A stretch of 64,000 nucleotides of DNA from DATEGZ01 sp035519535 (GTDB lineage: Bacteria; Acidobacteriota; Vicinamibacteria; Vicinamibacterales; SCN-69-37). Made by a program: the position numbers and the translations under genes. The notes under the pieces are model-generated. The model saw nothing but the letters and a program-made list of their open reading frames with translations. It did not search any database and had not been told where the DNA came from. The stretch is from the NCBI GenBank assembly GCA_035519535.1, contig DATIWF010000141.1, positions 7,538 through 71,537 of the forward strand. The letters run 5' to 3'. Positions 51,088-59,727 of the stretch are shown here, piece after piece (the first letter of the stretch is position 1; each line of letters opens with the position of its first letter).

Positions 51088-52665
51088 TCAGCGATCGCCC
51101 ATCGCGCGCAGGGCGGCGTTGCGTCCAGGCGCGGCCATGATGCCGCCGCCTGGATGCGTGGCCGATCCGCACATGTAGAGCCGGCGAATCGGCGTGCGGT
51201 AGTCCGCCCAGCCGGGCGCCGGCCTCAGAAAGAACAGCTGCTCGAGCGACAGCTCGCCTTGAAAGATGTTGCCCTCCGACAGGCCGAACTCCTGCTCGAT
51301 GTCGAGCGGCGTCAGCACCTGCCGGTGCAGGATCCGGCTTTTCAGATTAGGGGCGTGCTGGGCGATCGTGTCGATGACCGTGTCGCCGAACGCCTCGCGC
51401 GCGTCCTCCCAGGATCCGCGGCGCAGCGTGTACGGGGCGTACTGCACGAAGCACGACATCACGTGCTTGCCGGGGGGCGCCAGCGTCGAGTCGGTGAGGC
51501 TTGGAATGACGATGTCGATGTACGGCCGCGACGAGTACTCGCCGTACTTCGCCTGGTCGTAGGCGCGCTCCATGTAGTCCACGCTCGGCGAAATGGAAAT
51601 CGCGCCGCGCAGGTGCGGACCGGGGCCCGGCAGACAGCGGAAGTCCGGCAGCCCGTCGAGCGCGAGATTCACCTTGCCCGATGAGCCGCGGAACTTGTAC
51701 CGCTTGATGTCCTCGACGAACTCGGCCGGCAGGTGATCCGGGCCGACCATGTGCATGAACGTCAGCCGCGGGTCCACGCTCGAGAGCACCATCGACGCCA
51801 TGTGATAGTCGCCCGTTTCGAGCACGACGCCTTTCGCTTCGTTGCCGCTCACGAGGATGTGCCGGACGGGCGATCCGAGCTGGATTTCCGCGCCCGCTTC
51901 GCGCGCCGCGGCCGCCAGCGCGTTGGACACCTGGCCCGTGCCGCCCTTCGACAGGCCCCACGATCGGAACGACCCGTCGATCTCGCCCATGTAGTGGTGG
52001 AGCAGCACATATGCGGTGCCGGGCGATCGCACGCCCTGGAACGTGCCGATGATTCCCGACGCCGCCATCGTCGCCTTCAGGACGTCGGTCTCGAACCACT
52101 GATCCAGAAAATCCACCGCGCTCATCGTCAGCAGCTGCAGCTGGTGGTAGCGGTCGTCGTCGGGCAGATCCCGGAAGCGCTTCGCGAGACCGCCGATCGC
52201 CCGCAGGTCCTTCAGGCGCATGGAGAACGGATCGGGCGGCGTCATGGCGAGGATCGCTTTCGCGAAGCGGCCCATCTCCACCATCGCGCGGCCGTACTCG
52301 TCGTAGACCTCGGCGTCCTTGCGCGAGTGGCGTGCGATCTCACGGAACGTCTTCGCGTGGTCGTCGACGCGCCACAGGTAGTCGCCGCTGGCCATCGGCG
52401 TGAACGTGCCGTCGAGGGGCAGGATTTCGAGGCCGTGCCGCGCCAGCTCGAGCTCGCGGATGATTTCAGGCCGCAGCAAGGACACCACGTACGAGCAGAC
52501 GGAGTACTTGAAGCCCGGATAGATCTCCTCGGTCACGGCCGCGCCGCCGACGACATGCCGGCGCTCGAGCACGAGGACCTTGCGGCCCGCGCGCGCGAGG
52601 TACGCGGCGGCCGTCAGCCCGTTGTGTCCCGCGCCGATGACGATGGCGTCATAGCGACTCGGCAT
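51088..52665 (-). CDS. Phytoene-desaturase-like FAD oxidoreductase (PYROXD2-like)
   Basis: The 525-residue flavoprotein begins YDAIVIGAGHNGLTAAAYLA, has VVGGAAVTEE shortly after and ends GSATHPGGGIMAAPGRNAA. It aligns over its length with the next gene, so the pair arose by duplication and probably forms a heteromer or acts in successive steps. It is first in the two-gene operon. A weak short-period repeat lies upstream at 52683-52715. Confidence 0.9.
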   Translation of the reverse strand: MPSRYDAIVIGAGHNGLTAAAYLARAGRKVLVLERRHVVGGAAVTEEIYPGFKYSVCSYVVSLLRPEIIRELELARHGLEILPLDGTFTPMASGDYLWRVDDHAKTFREIARHSRKDAEVYDEYGRAMVEMGRFAKAILAMTPPDPFSMRLKDLRAIGGLAKRFRDLPDDDRYHQLQLLTMSAVDFLDQWFETDVLKATMAASGIIGTFQGVRSPGTAYVLLHHYMGEIDGSFRSWGLSKGGTGQVSNALAAAAREAGAEIQLGSPVRHILVSGNEAKGVVLETGDYHMASMVLSSVDPRLTFMHMVGPDHLPAEFVEDIKRYKFRGSSGKVNLALDGLPDFRCLPGPGPHLRGAISISPSVDYMERAYDQAKYGEYSSRPYIDIVIPSLTDSTLAPPGKHVMSCFVQYAPYTLRRGSWEDAREAFGDTVIDTIAQHAPNLKSRILHRQVLTPLDIEQEFGLSEGNIFQGELSLEQLFFLRPAPGWADYRTPIRRLYMCGSATHPGGGIMAAPGRNAALRAMGDR

Positions 52666-52682
52666 CCGGGGACATCATATAA

Positions 52683-52715
52683 GCAGGCACCAGCCATCGG
52701 CCGCTGGCTGCGGCG
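52683..52715. repeat. Weak heptamer-like repeat
   Basis: GGC or AGC recurs at 52686, 52692, 52699, 52706 and 52712, spaced 6, 7, 7 and 6. It lies in the leader of the phytoene-desaturase-like operon. The unit is less regular than at the other loci. Confidence 0.45.
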
Positions 52716-52769
52716 CGAGCGCGGGCTCGTCAAGATCGGCGCGCGCAGGCGGACGATGGACGTCCTTCG

Positions 52770-53135
52770 CTACGTGTGCCGCTGCAGAAACTCGAGCCGG
52801 TTCCCGAACGGGTCGGCCACGTAGAAGCGCGCGTAGCCCGGCAGGTCGGCGTCGCGCTCCGGCGGAAAGCCCGCCGCGCGGCAGGCCGCCTCGAGGCCGT
52901 CAAGATCGTCGACCAGCAGCGCGGGATGCGCTTTCCGGGCGGGGCGGAAGTCTGCCTCGACGCCCAGATGGATCCGAACGCTGCCGCGGCCGAACCACGC
53001 GCCGCCGCGCGCCGCGAGCGCCGCCGGCTTTGGAATCTCCGGCAGACCGAGAACGCCGCTGTAAAACGCGCGGGCCTGCGCCTCGGCGCCCGCCGGCATG
53101 GCGAGCTGCACGTGGTCGATGGCGAGAATGGTCAT
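52770..53135 (-). CDS. VOC-family (glyoxalase-like) protein
   Basis: The 121-residue single VOC module has IDHVQLAMPAGAEAQARAFY at the start and ADPFGNRLEFLQ at the end, with a metal His at the first motif and Glu in LEF. Such proteins isomerise, cleave or bind small molecules. The ATG at 53135 overlaps the stop of the upstream PhnB-like gene, so the two are coupled. The substrate is unknown. Confidence 0.88.
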   Translation of the reverse strand: MTILAIDHVQLAMPAGAEAQARAFYSGVLGLPEIPKPAALAARGGAWFGRGSVRIHLGVEADFRPARKAHPALLVDDLDGLEAACRAAGFPPERDADLPGYARFYVADPFGNRLEFLQRHT

Positions 53136-53536
53136 GTGGTCTGCACGCCGTGCAGCAGCATCCACGACGTGCCGAATCGATCCTTCAGCATCGCGAAGCG
53201 CCTTGCGAAGAAGGTCTCCTCCATCTTCATGAAGACCTCGCCGCCATCGGACAGGCGCGCGTACACGCGCTCCGCCTCGGCGACGCTGTCGAGCGTCAGC
53301 GTGACGTACGCGCTGCGCATCGGCTGGGCGTTCGGAATGTCGGCGCCCAGGAGCGCGAGATTGCCGAGGTCGAGACGCGCGTGCAGGACGGCCGCGCTCC
53401 AATCGGCCGGTACCCTCGACTGCGGCGCGTCGGCGTGCCGCATCATCATCGTGATGCGGCCGCCGAGCTCCTGCTCGTAGAAGCGAAACGCCTGCTCGCA
53501 CGTGCCGGGATAGTTGACGTAGATGTCGGCGCGCAT
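53132..53536 (-). CDS. PhnB-like VOC-family protein
   Basis: The 134-residue protein has the PhnB/YjdN-like VOC pattern: YVNYPGTCEQAFRFYEQELG at the N-terminus and DRFGTSWMLLHG at the end. ATG 53536 gives the family start; a start nine codons upstream is possible. It overlaps the following VOC gene by four bases. A tight VOC pair may form one functional unit, but no substrate is evident. Confidence 0.88.
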   Translation of the reverse strand: MRADIYVNYPGTCEQAFRFYEQELGGRITMMMRHADAPQSRVPADWSAAVLHARLDLGNLALLGADIPNAQPMRSAYVTLTLDSVAEAERVYARLSDGGEVFMKMEETFFARRFAMLKDRFGTSWMLLHGVQTT

Positions 53537-53621
53537 GCTTCCATTATTCCTCCGGCTCGTCATGTTCTCTGCCTGGCGCCGGATTCTTCGGGGGCCCGGG
53601 GCCTTGGCCCTCAGGCCTGAC

Positions 53622-53627
53622 TATAAT
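53622..53627 (+). promoter_or_regulatory. Consensus -10 element, predicted leaderless start
   Basis: TATAAT at 53622-53627 puts the transcription start about seven bases downstream, on or next to the GTG at 53634. No Shine-Dalgarno precedes the GTG and no strong -35 is seen at 17 bp. Confidence 0.45.
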
Positions 53628-53633
53628 CAGCCC

Positions 53634-54830
53634 GTGCCCGTCGGCACTCCCTTCCACGACCGCACGTTGGCGCTCTGCGAGAGCCTGAGCTACCGCGACT
53701 GGGCCGGGTACTACGCGCCGAGCTCGTACGAGCCGCTCCACGAGCACGAGTACAACGCGATTCGCAACGGCGCGGCGCTGCTCGACATCTCGCCGCTCTT
53801 CAAGTACCTGATCGCCGGACGCGACGCCGCGCGGCTCGTCAATCGCGTGATCACACGCGACGCGTCGAAGCTCACGCCCGGTCAGGTCGTCTATACGCCA
53901 TGGTGCGACGAGGATGGACGCGTCATCGACGACGGGACCGTGAGCCGGCTGGCGGAGGACAGGTTCCGTTGGACGGCAGCGGACCCGAATCTGCGTTGGA
54001 TTAGCCGGCAGGCCGCCGGCCTCGACGTGCAGGTCGAGGACATCTCCGAGAAGACCGCGGCGCTCGCGCTGCAGGGACCGATGTCGGCGAGCGTCCTGCG
54101 CGCCGTGGCGCGCGTGGACCTCGACGGCCTCAAGTACTTCCGCGTGACGTCTGGCACGCTCGCGGGGCGGCCCGTGGACATCTCGCGCACGGGCTACACC
54201 GGTGATCTCGGCTACGAGATCTGGATGGACCGCGCCGACGCGGGCGCTGTGTGGGACGCGCTGATTGCGGCCGGCCCCCCGTTCGGGCTGCGGCCAACGG
54301 GGCTGCTTGCGCTCGACGTCGCGCGCGTCGAAGCGGGCCTGCTGCTCATCGATGTCGATTTCTTCAGCGTCCGCAAGGCGCTGACCGCCTCGCAGCTCTA
54401 CACGCCGTTCGAGATGAGCCTCGATCGGCTCGTCGATTTCGAGAAGGGCCCGTTCATCGGCCGGGCGGCGCTCGCGGCTGAGCGCGCCCGCGGCCCCAGG
54501 CGGCGCATCGTCGGCCTCGCCATTCACTGGCCCGATGTCGAAAAGCTGTATGAGGCCGTCGGCTTGCCGCCGCTCGCGCTTGCGACGACGTCGCGTGTGG
54601 CCGTGCCGGTCTATGCCGACAATCGCCAGGTCGGGCGCATGACGTCGTCCACCTGGTCGCCGGTGCTGAAGCAGATGATTGGGCTCGCGACCGTCGAGGC
54701 CTCCGCCGCCCGTCCGGGAACGGACGTTTCGGTCGAGCACACGGTCGATGCCGTGCGCCACCGCGTGCGCGCGCGCGTGACGCCGACGCCGTTCTTCAAC
54801 CCCAAGCGCAAGACGCAGACGCCGCCGTAG
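53634..54830 (+). CDS. GcvT-like aminomethyltransferase
   Basis: The 398-residue protein has the T-protein folate-binding fold: GAALLDISPLFKYLIAGRDA near residue 45, VYTPWCDEDGRVIDDGTVSR near residue 85 and ISRTGYTGDLGYEIW near residue 185. A C-terminal GcvT_C barrel follows. Glycine cleavage partners (GcvH, GcvP) are absent, so it may be a stand-alone tetrahydrofolate demethylase of the dimethylglycine/sarcosine type. The GTG at 53634 sits seven bases after TATAAT. Its stop codon is the first base triplet of the palindromic element that follows. Confidence 0.88.
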   Translation: MPVGTPFHDRTLALCESLSYRDWAGYYAPSSYEPLHEHEYNAIRNGAALLDISPLFKYLIAGRDAARLVNRVITRDASKLTPGQVVYTPWCDEDGRVIDDGTVSRLAEDRFRWTAADPNLRWISRQAAGLDVQVEDISEKTAALALQGPMSASVLRAVARVDLDGLKYFRVTSGTLAGRPVDISRTGYTGDLGYEIWMDRADAGAVWDALIAAGPPFGLRPTGLLALDVARVEAGLLLIDVDFFSVRKALTASQLYTPFEMSLDRLVDFEKGPFIGRAALAAERARGPRRRIVGLAIHWPDVEKLYEAVGLPPLALATTSRVAVPVYADNRQVGRMTSSTWSPVLKQMIGLATVEASAARPGTDVSVEHTVDAVRHRVRARVTPTPFFNPKRKTQTPP

Positions 54831-54947
54831 GGGACGGAGGTTTTTTCCACAGATCGGCGTCCAATGGGGACGGAGGTCCAGCAGGCATTTGCCCTCAGGA
54901 CCTCCGTCCCCATCCCACGCCGATCTGTGGAAAAAACCTCCGTCCCC
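54830..54947. repeat. 118-bp palindromic element, MITE/REPIN-like
   Basis: The 50-bp arms 54830-54879 and 54898-54947 are inverted copies with three mismatches around an 18-base loop. Each arm contains the 12-mer GGGGACGGAGGT twice (inverted in the right arm), separated by TTTTTCCACAGATCGGCGT. The element abuts the GcvT-like stop codon. It is non-coding and could fold into a very stable hairpin, ending transcription. No transposase is nearby. Confidence 0.92.
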
Positions 54948-55002
54948 CTCGTTAACGCCCAGCCGCCGCCGCCGTCCATATCGTGTCCGAAAGAGGTGAC
55001 CC

Positions 55003-55476
55003 ATGACGCGACGCAGCCTTCCGCTCGTCCTCGCCGGTCTGTCGCTGGTGGTGCTGGCGGCTCCGCTCAGAGCGAGCGACCCGATGGGCACGTACTGTCT
55101 GATCGAGAAAGTGGTGTTCGAGCCGAACGATTGTCCCGAGCGCGTTCAGGTGTGGGGCGCGTGCGCGCTGGCCGTGCAGAAGCCCGGCGGTGAATTCCAG
55201 AAGCCGGCCCGCGGCTACTTCTATTACTCAATCCCGAAGGGGCAGGAGGACACGGTCCGCGCCGAGTGGATGGATCTGAAGGGGCTGGCCGGCAAGGACG
55301 AGGTCGTCGGATTCGGATCGCGGTACAAGCCGCTCGGCCGGTTCCGTCCCGGCGCGGAGGCGGTCGCGAATCCCGACGCGTACCCGCTGAACGTCGGCGT
55401 GGTGAAGCTCGGCAAGTACGGCCCGGTTCCGCCCGACCTGCTGCAGCAGCTTCGACAGGCCCTGCGCGGCAAGTAG
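55003..55476 (+). CDS. Exported protein of unknown function
   Basis: The 157-residue protein has a signal peptide (SLPLVLAGLSLVVLAAPLRA). A compact domain follows with three Cys (YCLIEKVVFEPNDCPERVQV, then GACALA) and GYFYYSIPKGQED. The tail is LLQQLRQALRGK. GAAAGAGG precedes the ATG. It is followed nine bases later by the desaturase gene. No family is recognised. Confidence 0.78.
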   Translation: MTRRSLPLVLAGLSLVVLAAPLRASDPMGTYCLIEKVVFEPNDCPERVQVWGACALAVQKPGGEFQKPARGYFYYSIPKGQEDTVRAEWMDLKGLAGKDEVVGFGSRYKPLGRFRPGAEAVANPDAYPLNVGVVKLGKYGPVPPDLLQQLRQALRGK

Positions 55477-55485
55477 AAGGGCGCT

Positions 55486-56601
55486 GTGGCCTCCGCGAGC
55501 GCGATCGCGTCGAAGCGCGTCCGGGTCCGCCCGGGCGCGCGCGCGTGGGACGCGGCGTTCGTCGGGCTCTCCGTGGCGCACGCCGCGGTCCTCCTGACCG
55601 TGCCGTCGATCGCGGTCATCGCGCTCGGTCTGTGGTGGAACGCCAACACCATCGCGCACAACTTCATCCACCGTCCGTTCTTCCGGTCGCCCGCCGCGAA
55701 CCGCGGCTACTCGGCGTTCCTCAGCGCGGTCCTGGGTCTGCCGCAGGCGGCGTGGCGGGCACGGCACGTGGCACATCACGCCGGTTCGTCGGTGCGCGTG
55801 CGGCTCGATCGCGACGTCCTCCTCGACTCGGCCGTCGTCGTCTCACTGTGGGCCGCGATGATCGCGGCCGCGCCGTCGTTCTTCGTGACGGTGTATCTGC
55901 CCGGGTGGGCGCTGGGTCTCGCGCTGTGCCGGATTCACGGCCACTACGAGCACTCGCGCGGCACGACGAGCCACTACGGGCGGCTCTACAACCTTCTGTT
56001 CTTCAATGACGGTTTTCACATTGAACATCACGCGCGGCCGGCGCGGCACTGGACCGAGCTCCCGGACGGTCGCCGCGCGGACGGGCGATCGAGCCGCTGG
56101 CCTCCGATCCTCCGCTGGCTGGAGGTGTTCGATCTTCAGGCGCTCGAGCGGGTCGTCCTCCGATCGCCGGCGTTGCAGCGCTACGTGGTCTCGACGCACG
56201 AACGCGCGCTGCGCCGGCTGCTGCCCGCGCTCGGCGACGTTCACCGCGTGCTCGTTGTCGGCGGCGGCCTCTTTCCCCGGACCGCGCTGGTCGTCCGGCG
56301 CGTCCTGCCGGCCGCGGCGATTTCGATCGTGGACGCCGAAGCCGCGCACCTCGCGGTCGCGCGGCCATTTGTGGACGACAAGGTGTCGATGGTGTGCGGG
56401 ACCTTCGGGCCGGAGTCGGCCGTCGACGCGGATGCGGTGATCGTGCCGCTCGCGTTCACTGGTGATCGAGCGCGGCTCTACGCCGAGCCGCCGGCCCGCG
56501 TCATTCTCGTGCACGACTGGATCTGGGCGCGCCGCGGCCGCGGCGTGGTGATCTCCTGGTGGCTCCTCAAGCGACTGAATCTGGCGCGGCGCCGGGGATG
56601 A
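55486..56601 (+). CDS. Fatty-acid-desaturase-like protein fused to a Rossmann-like domain
   Basis: The 371-residue protein has an N-terminal membrane di-iron desaturase part with three His boxes: HNFIHRPFF, RHVAHHAG and HIEHHARP, plus hydrophobic segments (LLTVPSIAVIALGLWW). From about residue 255 a soluble domain begins with a nucleotide-binding-like strand-loop (RVLVVGGGLFPRTALVV). This domain has a methyltransferase-like order (SIVDAEAAHL, VSMVCGTF). The fusion is unusual. The start is GTG 55486 and the end overlaps the sulfatase-fold gene by ATGA. The product is probably a modified lipid or pigment side chain; this is inference. Confidence 0.78.
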   Translation: MASASAIASKRVRVRPGARAWDAAFVGLSVAHAAVLLTVPSIAVIALGLWWNANTIAHNFIHRPFFRSPAANRGYSAFLSAVLGLPQAAWRARHVAHHAGSSVRVRLDRDVLLDSAVVVSLWAAMIAAAPSFFVTVYLPGWALGLALCRIHGHYEHSRGTTSHYGRLYNLLFFNDGFHIEHHARPARHWTELPDGRRADGRSSRWPPILRWLEVFDLQALERVVLRSPALQRYVVSTHERALRRLLPALGDVHRVLVVGGGLFPRTALVVRRVLPAAAISIVDAEAAHLAVARPFVDDKVSMVCGTFGPESAVDADAVIVPLAFTGDRARLYAEPPARVILVHDWIWARRGRGVVISWWLLKRLNLARRRG

Positions 56602-58331
56602 CGCGCGCCCTTGCGCTGGCGGCGACGCTCGTCGGCGCCAAGGCGCTGACGGTCGCCGGCCAGGCCTTGCTCGACTCGTCGTGGGCGGTGGCGGCGCTGG
56701 TCTGGCAGGACGTCGCCGTGGCGGCGGTGTTCTGGGCCGGCGATCGCGCGATGCGATCTTCGCGATGGATGTGGCTTCCGTACGGGGCCATCGTCGTTGC
56801 CGCCGCGATCGACGTGCCGGTCGCTCGCGTGCTCGGGTCGCCCCTCACGGTGCCCATGCTTCGGGCAGCCGGCGGACCGCTGAGCGATTCGATTCGTCAC
56901 GAAGCGACGGTCGCCAATCTCGGGGCGATCGCCGCGGTGTTGGCGCTCGGCGCGCTCTTGCCGCGGGCGATCGCGCGCGTACCCGTGGTCATTCAACGCG
57001 GCCTGGTGGCGACAGGCATGGCGATCGGGCTGTGCGGTCCGATCGCGGCGGGACGCGTCGACGCGCGCGGTCTCGACCGGAACGCCCTGACCGCGCTCGC
57101 GATGACCATCATGCCGCGCGTGACCGGGCCGGCCGCCGAGGCCGACTGGCGCTCGGGATTGAGCGGCGAGGCGCCGGCTGAAGACCTGTCCCAGTTCAGG
57201 CGCGCTGCGGCCGGCAGCAACGTCGTGCTCGTCGTGCTCGAGTCGACCGCGGCGCGATATCTCGGGATGTACGGCGCAGCAAAGGACCCCATGCCAAGGC
57301 TCGCCATCCTCGGCGCGCACGCGATCGTCTTCGATCATGCGTACGCCGTGTATCCCGAGAGCATCAAGGGCATGTTCGCGCTGCTGTCCTCGCGATCGCC
57401 GGCGTTCGACGTGCCGGCCGAGGCGCACGCCGGCGCCGGCGGCCCGCCGCTGCCGCGCCTGCTGCACAACGCGGGCTACCGGACGGCGTTGTTTCATTCG
57501 GGCCGATTCGGCTACCTCGGCATGGACGCCGTCGTGAGGGCGCAGGGATTTGACACGGCCGACGACGCCGGCGCGATCGGCGGCAATATGCACTCGAGCT
57601 TCGGCGTCGACGAGCCGTCGACCGTGCGGCGCCTGCTGGCGTGGATCGACAGTTCGCCGCCGCACCAGCCGTTTTTCGCGATGTACATGCCGGTCGCCGG
57701 GCATCATCCGTACGCGACGCCCGCCCCCGGACCGTTCACGGAGCCCGGCGAGCTCGGCGCGTACCTGAACGCGCTCCACTATGCAGACGAGGCCCTTGGC
57801 GAGCTCGTCGACGGCCTGGCTGCGCGCGGGCTCCCCGGCCGCACGCTCCTCGTCATTGTCGGCGACCACGGCGAGGCCTTCGGGCAGCACGACGGCAATT
57901 TCGGCCACACGTTGTTCATCTACGACGAGAACGTGCACGTGCCCCTCGTCGTGATTCCGCCGCACGCCCAGGAGAAGTCGATGGGCGCGGCTCGCGTCGA
58001 GCGCGTTGCGAGCGCGATCGACGTCGCGCCGACGATACTCGACCTCCTGGGCCTGCCCGCGTCGCCGCTCCAGGAGGGCCGCTCGCTGCTCGATCCCACG
58101 CCCCGGATGGCGCTGTTCTTCACCGACTACGCGCTCGGCTGGCTCGGGCTGCGCGACGGGTGCTGGAAGGCGATCGTCGAGATCGAATCGGGCCGCGCAC
58201 GTCTCTTCGATTTGTGTGCGGATCCCGACGAAACGCAGGACCGAGCGGCGGAGTTCCCGGACCGGGTGCGGACCTACCGCGCCCGGCTCGACGGCTGGAG
58301 CCGCGCCAGCCGGGCGGCCGTCGTCAGGTGA
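56598..58331 (+). CDS. Membrane sulfatase-fold protein (LTA-synthase/phosphoethanolamine-transferase-like)
   Basis: The 577-residue protein has several N-terminal membrane helices (residues 1-160), then a periplasmic sulfatase domain. NVVLVVLESTAARYLGMYG holds the first metal Glu/Asp region, YPESIKGMFALLSS the nucleophile region and VIVGDHGEAFGQHDG the distal Asp-His. The layout matches lipoteichoic-acid synthase and lipid A phosphoethanolamine transferases, but no Thr nucleophile is certain. It is translationally coupled to the desaturase gene, suggesting envelope lipid modification. Confidence 0.82.
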   Translation: MTRALALAATLVGAKALTVAGQALLDSSWAVAALVWQDVAVAAVFWAGDRAMRSSRWMWLPYGAIVVAAAIDVPVARVLGSPLTVPMLRAAGGPLSDSIRHEATVANLGAIAAVLALGALLPRAIARVPVVIQRGLVATGMAIGLCGPIAAGRVDARGLDRNALTALAMTIMPRVTGPAAEADWRSGLSGEAPAEDLSQFRRAAAGSNVVLVVLESTAARYLGMYGAAKDPMPRLAILGAHAIVFDHAYAVYPESIKGMFALLSSRSPAFDVPAEAHAGAGGPPLPRLLHNAGYRTALFHSGRFGYLGMDAVVRAQGFDTADDAGAIGGNMHSSFGVDEPSTVRRLLAWIDSSPPHQPFFAMYMPVAGHHPYATPAPGPFTEPGELGAYLNALHYADEALGELVDGLAARGLPGRTLLVIVGDHGEAFGQHDGNFGHTLFIYDENVHVPLVVIPPHAQEKSMGAARVERVASAIDVAPTILDLLGLPASPLQEGRSLLDPTPRMALFFTDYALGWLGLRDGCWKAIVEIESGRARLFDLCADPDETQDRAAEFPDRVRTYRARLDGWSRASRAAVVR

Positions 58332-58343
58332 CGGATCGCGGGT

Positions 58344-58365
58344 TTACCACGAAAGTCACGAAGGC
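58344..58365. repeat. Two-copy CACGAA nonamer
   Basis: CACGAAAGT is followed directly by CACGAAGGC, a 9-bp period with two copies, in the convergent gap before the MFS gene. Longer CACGAAGGA arrays are known to me from other environmental bacteria. Here the array is minimal. Confidence 0.4.
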
Positions 58366-58412
58366 TGCCGCGTCGAAGACCAAGTTGCGTTCGTCCCCAT
58401 CGCCAGCGCATC

Positions 58413-59684
58413 TCACTCCGGCAACGGCTGCCCGCGCGTCTCGACGCCGAGCGGCAGCAGCAGGATGCCGACGAGAAACGCGAGTGACGTCAGCGCGACC
58501 GGGAAGCCGATCGACTGGAAGTGCGCGACGCCCGCGCCCACGAGAAACGTCACGCCCGCGCCCGCGAATCGTCCCACAGACGTCGCGAACGCGAAGGCGC
58601 TGGCGCGGCAACTCGTCTCGTACTGCTCGGGCAGCCAGAGCGTGTAGACCGCGAAGTTCGCGCCGCCGACACCGAGCGCGAACAGGCAGGCGATGAACCA
58701 GTGAAGCGCGTCCGCGGCGAGGTAGTAGACGTACCCGAATCCGACCGCGATCGACACGAACATCAGCAGGAAGAACAATCCCAGCGTGAGCCGGCGGCCG
58801 AGCCGCTCGGCCAGCCACGGCAGCACGAGGCACCCGAGAATCGTCCCCGTGGCCAGCAGCATCGTCGCGTTGGACGCGGCCCGGACGGCGTCGCGCGTCG
58901 CGTAGCCGGCTGCGGTGGCGAGGTGCATGACGGATGCCGGCACGTACACCGAGCCCGCCCACAGCCCGATTATCGAGACGAGCAGGAAGATCGAGTTGAG
59001 AATCGTCCGCCTGAGGTAGCGCGGCGAGAACAGCATGGCAAACGGCGCACCCATCGACGGGCGCGAACCGGCAGTACGCAGCGTGCGCTGCCAGCGCCCC
59101 GGCTCCGTGACGGCGTACCGAATGAACGCGACGAAGATCGCCGGGGTGCCCCCGAAGGCGAACATCCACCGCCAGCCGTAGTGCGCGCCGATCGTGAAGT
59201 TCGCGATCGCGGCCAGGAAGATGCCGACGTAGTACCCCGTGTGCAGGTAGCCGGCCGCCGTGACGCGGCGCGACTCGGGCCATTCCTCGGCCACGAACGT
59301 GCCGCCCATCGACCACTCTCCGCCGATGCCGATCCCCGCGAGCAGCCGCAGCGCGCCCAGCTGCCAGACGTTCGTCGCCACCGCGCCAAGAAGCGTGAAG
59401 AGCGAGTAGCAGAGCACCGTCAGCATCAGCGTCCGGACGCGGCCGAAGCGGTCGGCGATCGGGCCCCACACCATCGACAGCCCCCAGCCGATGAGGAACA
59501 GCGCGAACAGCACGCTGCCGTAGAAGCCGACGTTGCCGGTCGTGGCTGGAATCCCGGACGCGGGCAGAAGCTCTGTCAGCGCCGGCGTCAGGACCAGCGC
59601 GTAGATGAACGAGTCCATCCCGTCGAGCGTCCACCCGCCCCACGAGGCCCAGAACCCGCGTATCTGATTGCGCGTCAGGGGCAC
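58413..59684 (-). CDS. MFS transporter, metabolite:proton symporter type
   Basis: The 423-residue protein has 12 predicted membrane segments. The MFS motif GPIADRFGRVRTL lies between TM2 and TM3, and GIGIGGEWSMGGTFVAEEWP in TM4-5 is characteristic of the aromatic-acid/metabolite symporter subgroup. The N-terminus DGMDSFIYALV carries the TM1 Asp of that subgroup. The substrate is probably an organic acid or sugar acid, unproven. Confidence 0.9.
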   Translation of the reverse strand: MPLTRNQIRGFWASWGGWTLDGMDSFIYALVLTPALTELLPASGIPATTGNVGFYGSVLFALFLIGWGLSMVWGPIADRFGRVRTLMLTVLCYSLFTLLGAVATNVWQLGALRLLAGIGIGGEWSMGGTFVAEEWPESRRVTAAGYLHTGYYVGIFLAAIANFTIGAHYGWRWMFAFGGTPAIFVAFIRYAVTEPGRWQRTLRTAGSRPSMGAPFAMLFSPRYLRRTILNSIFLLVSIIGLWAGSVYVPASVMHLATAAGYATRDAVRAASNATMLLATGTILGCLVLPWLAERLGRRLTLGLFFLLMFVSIAVGFGYVYYLAADALHWFIACLFALGVGGANFAVYTLWLPEQYETSCRASAFAFATSVGRFAGAGVTFLVGAGVAHFQSIGFPVALTSLAFLVGILLLPLGVETRGQPLPE

Positions 59685-59727
59685 GCGCGCATTGTAGAGA
59701 GGAACGAACGGGATGGTGAGCCCGTTC

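Noticed and set aside
49509..52665. Reading the two phytoene-desaturase-like genes as a carotenoid cluster.
   Set aside because: No phytoene synthase, cyclase or other carotenoid gene is nearby, and the proteins are closer to the broad PYROXD2-like branch.
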